The position numbers and the translations under genes were made by a program. A stretch of 64,000 nt of DNA from Channallabes apus (taxonomy: Eukaryota > Chordata > Actinopteri > Siluriformes > Clariidae): NCBI GenBank assembly GCA_030522415.1, contig CM060124.1, positions 23,422,454-23,486,453 of the forward strand, in the 5' to 3' direction. Shown here piece by piece: positions 1-9,100 of this stretch. The notes beneath the pieces are model-generated. The model was not told the origin of the DNA, ran no database searches, and worked only from the letters and a program-made list of their open reading frames with translations. How positions within the stretch are numbered: position 1 is the first letter of the stretch; the number at the start of each line of letters is the position of its first letter.

Positions 1-218
1 CGAGGACAAGCCTATGCAACTGAAGCCCATCATTAGACTGAAATTATTTGGAAGAGAATAATATGGAGAGGGAGGCTCATGTTCAAAAGCATACCCCATC
101 ATCTATTAAAGATAGTGACATGGGCCTGTGAGGATCACTGGTGTTTCTTAATTGATAGAGTATGACTGCTGACAGAAGTCTTTGAACTGTAGAGTTCAGA
201 TTCAGACAAAGGCAAAGC
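1..218. other. unassigned flank, no feature seen
   Basis: This stretch precedes the first transposon. I see no open frame, RNA gene or repeat that I can name in it. Confidence 0.4.
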
Positions 219-222
219 TTAA

Positions 223-1147
223 AGTGCCCCTATTATGCTTTTTCAAATTTGATCTTTCATGCAGTGTGTCATGTAGCTGTATGTCAACATAAACTATCTG
301 TGACGCTGACAGTGCACGATAAATGAAGTTTTCGTCTATTAAGATCTGTTACGGATCCACATCACTACGTAACATATTTGCATAATATCCGCCCACGTTC
401 TACGTCGCGAACAACTTGCCCGCCATCTTACAATTAACGTTGCCACACTCTTGTTAAGGTGACCGAGCATTCATGCCGGGTTCGCTTAAACACTTTGTAA
501 TATAAAAAAAACAATAAAAACGAGAGCACGCAAAATCCTTTTTAACTGTTTATTGTTCACCAAAACTGAACTCTAACACTCGCGAAGTGCACATGCCCCT
601 TGCACTTCTACGGCAAGCCCTGAGGGGAAAAATGCATCACACACATATGCACATCACGAGCGCCCGTGCATCTACATTAACATATGACACTTACCACTGA
701 GAAACGTCTTGCTCCAGTCGTGCTTGCGAAACAGTTTCTTGTCGATGTGCCACTTCAACCGTTTCATCGTCAGCCCCCTGGCTCGAATTGATACGGTAAA
801 GCCGACGCCATCTTTTCTATGTATTGCCGTGTCTCCAGAGCTATCGTTCAGTTATGGTAATGGCAGTTTCGTTTTCCGACACACGCTGTAGCGGTAGACC
901 AATCATAAAGGAGCGTGCCATCTGACCAATCACAGCAGTGAGGGCTCACGAAAAGGAGGGATTTAGACAGACTGAATCTTCGAACTGCTTCACACTAGTC
1001 GTTTACGAATCATTTAGAAATGGGGTCAAATTAAATCTATTTTTGGAGAAAATTAAAGTGTTTTTTGACCTTGCATACATGTAAACCTGTTTTAAGATAC
1101 TCATTAAGCAATATTAGCAATCTTTAAAATGGCATAATAGGGGCACT
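223..1147. mobile_element. TTAA-flanked non-autonomous DNA transposon (piggyBac-like target site)
   Basis: The two ends are inverted copies of AGTGCCCCTATTATGC, and each is bordered by TTAA (219-222 and 1148-1151). A TTAA duplication is the hallmark of piggyBac-type insertion. No transposase frame is present in the 925 bp, so the copy would need to be moved in trans. The inside (about 350-1000) is more CpG-rich than its surroundings. The superfamily call rests on the target site alone; the terminal motif is not one I can tie to a named family. Confidence 0.7.
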
Positions 1148-1151
1148 TTAA

Positions 1152-1793
1152 CAGTACAGATGATTAATAGACCAAAACATACGGTTAAATGGAAAGTTCC
1201 TAAAGGGCAGAGTTTGTAATGACACCAGTACCATAATGAAGACAAAACTGAAGGCAAGAAGCCTCCAAAAAAAGGCAGCAACTGAAATCAGCTGAAATAA
1301 AGACCTGGCATCTCAAGACAGGCAACTTCATAAAAAAAATCCCACTTTATTGTGTCAGTTGACCATTTATTTTTGAGCCTGTAAAAATTGACATACTGTA
1401 TATAAATTACTGCACAATCTTTTGTTTAACCCCTTAATGTAAAGCTTAAAGTTTACACTTCAATCACCTCCTGATTACTTCATTTCAGATCCATTCTTAT
1501 TTTAGAATTAATTGCAAATGTATTTTAAAAAATATGCGTAGTACTTATGGATCTGACTGTAATATTGATAACAGCTTTGTGGCTCTACCTTGCTTTAAAT
1601 TGGTACATGAAGACTGCCAGTTGTACGTAGAAAGTGGTATATTTTGCAGAGATAGGTTAGTGAAAAGTCACTCAATATCCATACATTATACATGTATGCA
1701 TTATGCCCACAACACTTACTATGCTATAAATAAAATATTTTGAAAGTCATCATACATCATGCATTTAAATTTATTGCCTTGATATCCAGAGTA
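1152..1793 (-). other. 3' flank/3' UTR of the CNGA gene
   Basis: AT-rich sequence downstream of the CNGA stop codon. An AATAAA on the minus strand lies at 1775-1770, about 20 nt after the stop, with further tttatt stretches near 1365. No other feature is visible. Confidence 0.4.
1770..1775 (-). terminator. candidate polyadenylation signal of the CNGA gene
   Basis: AATAAA on the minus strand about 20 nt past the stop codon. It is unusually close to the stop, so a more distal signal may be used instead. Confidence 0.35.
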
Positions 1794-3178
1794 TTAGCCT
1801 TTCAAATTCCCCATTGCATTGAGTTGTTCATTTAAACAGAATGCTTTAACTCTGGCCTCCATATTGATAAGTTTTTGCTTGACTCTACCCTGCCTGGCTG
1901 CCCACTCTGCTGATATGTGTGTTAATTTGGTTTGTATTGTCTCTACATTAGTTTCCATTTTGGCCACTTTGTCTTCCAAGTCTATGGCTTCTGTCTGGTT
2001 GGCCAGTGTCTCATCAATCAAGCCATCCTTCAACAAAATGGCCCTACCTTTTTCTTCTAGAATGCTCTTGGCCTCTGGATATTCAGACAGGGCCTCCATG
2101 AGGTCATCTTTTGAGAGGGCAAAGAGGTCAGAGTAACCCACACTACGGATGTTGGCAGTCCGTCGATTCCCAGCTTTACTGCCTTTGATGCCCAAGATAC
2201 TAATCTCACCAAAATAGGCACCATCATTCAGTACTACAAATTCTGTTATGCCATCATCTCCTACCACAGCCAGGTTACCTTCTTTGATAATATACATTTC
2301 ACGACCAATGTCACCCTTCTTGCAGATATAGTCTCCAGGGCTGAAGACCTGCAGCCGAAGCTTGAGCACTAGCTCGATGAGCAGACCTGCCTCACAATCC
2401 TGAAATATACGCACCTTCCTCAGTGTTTCCAAATGCACACTGATGGCAATCTCTGCCTTTAGCTTATCTGGAAGATATTTAAGAACTTCCTTTTCATTGC
2501 AGGTCTTGTCCTCTGTCCAAATGTAGTCGAACCACTTGACAACACGGGCCTCTAGATCTTTATTGACCTTACGGAACTGCATGTACTGCTTTATGGAGTC
2601 AATCTGGTCTTGAAATAGAGCACGCGAAGCATTCATGTTGGCGATCATTGCACCAACATTAGAAACAATAGTGGCGAAAATTAGCACACCAATGAGAAAA
2701 TCTGTAATTACAAACAAATACTCAATATCCCTAACAGGTGGTGGAGCTTCTCCAATAGTGGTCAGAGTGATTGTGGACCAGTACAGACAGTAGGTATACT
2801 TCCTAAGCAGGCGGCCATACTTAGGATCGCTAATGTTAGGATAGACCCAGGCATCAGTCCCAAAGCCAAGTGTTTTGGAGATGGCAAAAAAGATGCATGC
2901 ATTCCAATGTATGATTATTAAAATATAGAGAACAAGGTTGCTGATTCGAAATATATTAGGAAAGTTGGTCCTTGTCTCAGTCCGGTAAAAAAACTCAAAA
3001 AGACGAGCCATTTTAAAAAGGCGATTGAATCTCAGCTCTGGGCTGTCAATGCCAAACTGCAACATTAATATGTCTGTTGGCATCATGCTTATCAGGTCAA
3101 ATTTAAATTGAGGTGTTTTTTTGTAGTGTTCCCATAGTCTCTTGGAATCTTTAACTAGCAAGCCTTGCTCCAGAAAAC
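1794..3178 (-). CDS. cnga3: CNGA terminal exon (S3 to C-terminal coiled coil)
   Basis: The acceptor AG sits at 3180-3179, and the first codon is completed by a G from the upstream exon to give GFLEQG. The exon holds about 461 codons: S4 with [25 protein letters not shown], pore [17 protein letters not shown]6 [15 protein letters not shown]-linker [35 protein letters not shown] and a heptad-rich tail from about [11 protein letters not shown]. The few codons between ATG 3197 and 3179 are intronic. Confidence 0.93.
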
Positions 3179-6100
3179 CTAGTAAAACATATATCATGAA
3201 GGTTTACTTTGGTAATGCAATGAAATACCAGGGTATACTGTTATATCAGAAAGAATTAATGTAGTGCATGAATATGTGTTTTACCTGTTCTGGACCTTAT
3301 AAAAGTGTCAATGTAGTAGATAACATCTGAAGAATAGTCCAGTGCTACCCATAGCATGGTGTAATCTTTTTGGAGCTCATTGAAACAGGACCTAGAACAT
3401 AATGCGTTTATTTAAAATAATAATCATTTGAATAATTATAATATAATTTAAATATAATATCACAAAATACCATCAATTGCACACTGTCCTGTTATGCCTT
3501 GATAAACAGAAGACTGGATACAAATACATTTATATAAATGAACCAAATATATTACAGATATTGACATGAGAGAATCAATGCAAAATAACTGGGATAGTTA
3601 GAAAAGAGTAGCAAAAAAATTGAGAAAATAACTCATTAGAAATATGAACCCACAGTCCAGTTGTGGTGTTACTGAATGTATTACTGATCCTAGGGGGTTG
3701 CGTGACCCAACCTTGGCTTAAGAGGTGGCCAGGGACTGGAACTGTGTTGTAGACCTTTAGTGGTGAAATGTTTTTTTTTTTTTGTCAACGTATTTAACTG
3801 GTAAATCAGTTTCTTAGGAACATTTTGAAAGTAGCAAAGAAATTGAACCGCTGAAAAAACTTTTTAATGTACTTAAGTGAAGTTTTGGACATTCAGTCTA
3901 AATGGACTTGTTTAAGTCCTCAGACCTACAGGTTCAGTAGCAAAAAGCTGTGGCTGACAGGCTGTCATATACAGTATAGGCATATATTACTGTAGGTTAT
4001 TTTACATACTGTAACAGTAACTCCAGGATGAGCTGGTAGAAATAGCCGTTTTAAAAACCAGGGCTTCTGTTCACAGCAAACTAAATGAAAAGAATCAGTT
4101 AATCTTGGGGACCTGGCAAGAGCCGTTGGGACAATGCCAAAAGACATTTTTTTATGGAATTGTGGCGAAATGTGGCTATACTGGGGAGATACGGAGAACA
4201 TTGAGTGTTTCAATACTTATGTGAAAATAAACCCACTTCACAGTGACAAAGCTGCAGGAGTAGATGAGAAATCATTGGAAATTGTATGACTGAAATAATA
4301 CTAGGCTTAGGGCAAAGATCTAGACAATCTAATGGCGCTTTTCCACTGCATAATACGGCACGACAAGGTTCAGTTCAACTCACGTTTGGGGGGTTTTCCA
4401 TTGGGAACAGTACCTGGTACCTGGTCCTTTTTTTAGTACCACCTCAGCCGAGGTTCCAAGCGCGCCGAACCGTTACCAAAACGTGACGTGTAAACTCTGC
4501 TGGTCACTGATTGGCCGGAGAAAATCGTCATTACTGCGTCACCGAACTTGTGACACGAGACACAACAGAACCGACATATTTAGAACAGCCAGAGAAGGAT
4601 CACACGCACCTTTTTGTATTAACCAAAATTTTTCTTTGGCTGCCATCAGCCTCTTTTGAAACAAACTCCTTCGTCTCGCTGTTAAAAACATCCACATGCC
4701 GAGAATGAAGAACACCATGCCGTCGATATGCTCCATTGTTGTGTGTTTGTTTGTGGCGCGTTTACGATGATGTCACGGCAGTAGCGGCGCCGCGACTAAA
4801 CGACACGTGAGTAATCCCGCCCACGCTAAAGCGTTACTACACTGCAGTGGAAGCGCAAACCGAACCGAACTGAGCCGAACCGAAGTGAGTTGAACTGAAC
4901 CATGTCGTGCCGTTCTATGCAGTGGAAAAGAGGCATAAGAGCCATGTAGTATCGCTGCTTTTGTTCCAAAATGCAAGCAACCAGTTCAGGTCTGAAGTGC
5001 AGTTAGCGTCAAGTTCTTTTATATACACCTCACTAAATGGAAACAAGGATCAGTTTTAAATATCACCTGTTTCATTCAATTTTGTTGTGTAAAAACATAA
5101 CAAAAAAGTATATGATTAAAGGTTGTCTTAGGATTAGGCAAAAGCAACCTCAGACAAACAATAACTTAACGTATTTAAGTTATTAATTAATAATTGATAA
5201 CAGTCAAACTGTTTAACTTTATCAGTCTTTAGTCTTTTAGTATCAGTCTCTCAGTTTTTCTTTACAACATTGCTTCACTTCATTGAGAGGTTTTGAGCAT
5301 TTGCTTTTGCACAGATCTGTTTTGCACAGACATTGTTCCAGTAGTCTTGTGGTTTGTTCAGATGGTTTGTTTTGAGAACCGCAGTCATGTTTCCATGTTC
5401 TTTTTTGACAGAAGTGTTTCTTTTCCTTGCAACCTTCCTTGCAGTACTAGACTACTTGTTCAGTCTTCTTCTTGTGCTGTCTTGGACTCAATGCAATGCT
5501 CAGTGAGGCCTGTAGGGTCTGAGATGTAGCTCTTGGTTCTTTTGTATTTCTCTGAGCATTGCACAGTCTGATCTTGGCCTAAATGAGCTGGGGCGTAATC
5601 TCCTGGGAAGATGTGTCTTGAATGCTTTCCACTTGTGAATAATCACATCAGTCTAATAGTTTTGCCAATAAAGGAGTCATGCTTTATCACCTTCTGCTCT
5701 TTATGAGCTGCCCTCAAAGTGGTACTGTACCTGTGTATGAGTATCTTTACTGTACCTGCACACACCTTTGAGGAAGCCCACCATAGTAAACATATGCACA
5801 CAACTCTCAATATTCATGCAAATGTAATTTGGTGATGTCACGTTTCCCCTTACGTCTGTGTCGGCCGTGGGTGTGAGGCATGATCGCGGAGGCAAGCTGA
5901 CGGTTAACAAAGTCCTTTATTTTCAATAAACACAAAGCACTCCAACACAAACTAACGTATATTAACGGTTGCCAGACGCCTGACTGGAGTCCAGCCAGGC
6001 TATTTATAGCACTAAACACAAACACTAATCAAATCAACTTCCCTCGGTTCAGGTGATCTTCTACGTCACCTGACCGAGGTGCAAACCGGGAAATGAAGTG

Positions 6101-9100
6101 AAAACTAAACGAAAAACAAACTACAACTCAAAAACCAACAAACGTATAAATGGCGCTCTGGCGCCATCTAGGGGTTAACCGTTACATTACCCCCCCTCCC
6201 ACGAATGCTCCTCCGGAGCATCACCGGAGGCCCCGGACACCCAACCCAATGTTCTACCTCTAGTCTCCTATCCAGGAGGCTGGGTGACGGGGCTGGAGGC
6301 ATGCTCTGCGGCTGCTGGGCTGGAAGCGTGCTCGGCGGCTGCAGAGCTGGAAGCGTGCTCGGCTGCTGCTGAGCTGGAAGCGTGCTCGGCTGCTGCTGAG
6401 CTGGAGAAGCGCTCGGCGGCGGCAGGGCTGGAGAAGCGCTCGGCTGCTGCAGAGCTGGAAGCGTGCTCGGCTGCTGCTGCGCTGGAGAAGTGCTCGGCTG
6501 CTGCTGCGCTGGAGAAGCGCTCGGCGGTGGCAGAGCTGGAAAAGTGCTCGGCGCAGGCGTTAGAGCGGTCACTGCGCTCGTAGACGGCGTGGGAGCGGTC
6601 ACTGCGCTCGTAGACGGCGTGGGAGCGGTCACTGCGCTCGTAGACGGCGTGGGAGCGGTCACTGCGCTCGTAGACGGCGTGGGAGCGGTCACTGCGCTCG
6701 TAGACGGCGTGGGAGCGGTCACTGCGCTCGTAGACGGCGTGGGAGCGGTCACTGCGCTCGTAGACGGCGTGGGAGCGGTCACTGCGCTCGTAGACGGCGT
6801 GGGAGCGGTCACTGCGCTCGTAGACGGCGTGGGAGCGTGCAGTGCTCTCGACGCGGGCGTTGGAGCGTGCAGTGCGCTCGACGACGGCCCTGGAGTGTGC
6901 AGTGCGCTCGACGACGGCCCTGGAGCGTGCAGTGCGCTCGACGACGGCCCTGGAGCATCCTCAAAGCCGGGAGGTGGCGTCAGATCATGTGCGTGGGACA
7001 GCGGCTGCTGACATGCTAGCTCGCTGTCCTCGAAGCCGGGAGGCAGCGTTGGAGCGTGCACGGCGCTCTCCTGCAGCGTTGGAGCGTGCACGGCGCTCTC
7101 CTGCAGCGTTGGAGCGTGCACGGCGCTCGCCTGCAGCGTTGGAGCGTGCACGGCGCTCAACGATGGCTCAACGTCGTCCTCAAAGCCGGGAGGCGGTGGT
7201 AAACCGGGTGCGTCGGACAGCAGCTGTTGACACGCTGGCTCACTGTCCTCAAAGCCGAAAGGCGGCGGTAAGACGGGTGCGTCGGACAGCAGCTGTTGAC
7301 ACGCTGGCTCGCTGTCCTCAAAGCCGAAAGGCGGCGGTAAGACGGGTGCGTCGGACAGCAGCTGTTGACACGCTGGCTCGCTGTCCTCGAAGCTGGAAGG
7401 CGGCGGTGAAACGGGTGCGTCGGACAGCAGCTGTAGACACGCTGGCTTGCTGTCCTCAAAGCCGAAAGGCGGCGGTAAGACGGGTGCGTCGGACAGCAGC
7501 TGTTGACACGCTGGCTCGCTGTCCTCGAAGCTGGAAGGCGGCGGTGAAACGGGTGCGTCGGACAGCAGCTGCTGACACGCTGGCTCGCTGTCCTCAAAGC
7601 CGAAAGGCGGCAGTAAGACGGGTGCGTCGGACAGCAACTGTAGACACGCTGGCTCGCTGTCCTCGAAGCTGGAAGGTGGCGGTGCGTCGGGCAGCGGCTG
7701 CTGACACGCTAGCTCGCTGCTGAGTGTTGGCGAGAGAGGAGAAAGCTCCGAGCCCGCTTCGCGGTCATCCCGGAAGTGGAGGATCATCTGCTGGAGCTCC
7801 TTAATATGCTCCAGCATTTGACTCACCCGTTCCGGCTCCGGAATCCACCACATGAGCTCCTCCTCTCTCTGCTGCTGCTCTGCCTGGGGTTTTCTTTCCC
7901 CCTCGTCACCGCCGTACTTGGGCTTCCTCGCCCTTCTCTTCCGGCCAGTGCGGGGAACCACGTGACCCCGTGCCGCGTCGCCCCTGAATGGCGTCCGCCG
8001 AATGGCGAGCCTGCAGCCCTCCCAGCTTTGTGGTGTCTCTCTCTCTCTCTCCTCGCTGCTCTCTCGCAGGTGCTCCTGCTCCTCCAGCAATCTGTACTCG
8101 CAGCTGCGGTACATCTCCTCCTCGTCCTCTACCAGCCCGATGTTATAGTCCCAGCCGTAGTACTCCTCCTCGCTGTCCCGCCAGTTCGCCAGCTCGGGCA
8201 AGATGGCCACTGCGCCCCCCCCAAAAAACTTCAGGAGGGGATCCTCCGCCATGCCTCTTGGTAGGTCTGGCAATCTGTCACGTTTCCCCTTACGTCGGCC
8301 GTGGGTGTGAGGCATGATCGCGGAGGCAAGCTGACGGTTAACAAAGTCCTTTATTTTCAATAAACACAAAGCACTCCAACACAAACTAACGTATATTAAC
8401 GGTTGCCAGACGCCTGACTGGAGTCCAGCCAGGCTATTTATAGCACTAAACACAAACACTAATCAAATCAACTTCCCTCGGTTCAGGTGATCTTCTACGT
8501 CACCTGACCGAGGTGCAAACCGGGAAATGAAGTGAAAACTAAACGAAAAACAAACTACAACTCAAAAACCAACAAACGTATAAATGGCGCTCTGGCGCCA
8601 TCTAGGGGTTAACCGTTACAGGTGAACCTGATTTGAAGCCTTTTGATGCTTTGTAAAATCTGATGTGTGTCAAAAAGCAAAAATAAATTAACTAAAAAGT
8701 AAATCTAAATTAACCAAAATAAATAATTAAATGAATAAACTGACCTCAAATACAGAAATTGCAGTAAAATACAGTATTCTCAGTGTTTCTTCATTGCTCA
8801 GCTTTTCAGTTTCCCTCTGGAGGTCTTTGTTTGTGTAGGTGGGTCTTACAGGGCTGCATCCTTATTGGCCCACTACTTTTAGAAGGTTGTTACAGCACTG
8901 TGTCCTCATTGGCCAGTTAATTATACATTTAATCACAGATGGAAAGGTATTTCCATCTTTTTCCTTATATAAAAAGCACTATAAAGATTACATTTCTGAG
9001 CTGAGACACTTTTCACGGAGACATTTTATAATAAATGATGACAATGTGTAGAATAAAAACGTTTAGTCTAAAGATACTTAGAATCTTAATAGTTGAAAAA

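Larger units (their letters stand above)
5836..8620 (-). mobile_element. young non-autonomous LTR retroelement carrying a single proline-rich ORF
   Basis: Two near-identical LTRs (5836-6186 and 8276-8620) flank about 2.1 kb. A 5-bp target duplication GGTGA is intact on both sides (5831-5835, 8621-8625). On the minus strand the LTR starts TGTAACGG and ends GTGACA. A polypurine tract (GGGAGGGGGGG) abuts the 3' LTR at about 6187-6200. The LTRs differ only by a 6-bp indel, so the insertion is recent. There is no protease, reverse transcriptase, RNase H or integrase, so replication must use proteins from another element. No convincing tRNA primer-binding site follows the 5' LTR. It lies in a CNGA intron in the same orientation as the gene. 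Confidence 0.88.

Noticed and set aside
4511..4736. Overlapping 65-codon frames on both strands
   Set aside because: They lie wholly inside the Harbinger-like MITE and recur in broken form in its second copy.
5807..6025. 72-codon minus-strand ORF
   Set aside because: It is the 3' LTR copy of the 5' LTR reading frame followed by host sequence, not a gene.
6563..6832. CRISPR-like regular array
   Set aside because: Units are contiguous 30-bp repeats without spacers, encode a decapeptide repeat, and lie in a vertebrate retroelement.
6284..7723. Long plus-strand frames (182 and 293 codons) opposite the LTR-element ORF
   Set aside because: They are by-products of repeat units that are multiples of three and contain no stops; the polypurine tract, TATA-like box and LTR polarity all indicate the minus strand.
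8240..8276. tRNA primer-binding site after the 5' LTR
   Set aside because: The sequence after the LTR end does not begin with TGG or match a tRNA 3' end that I can recognise.
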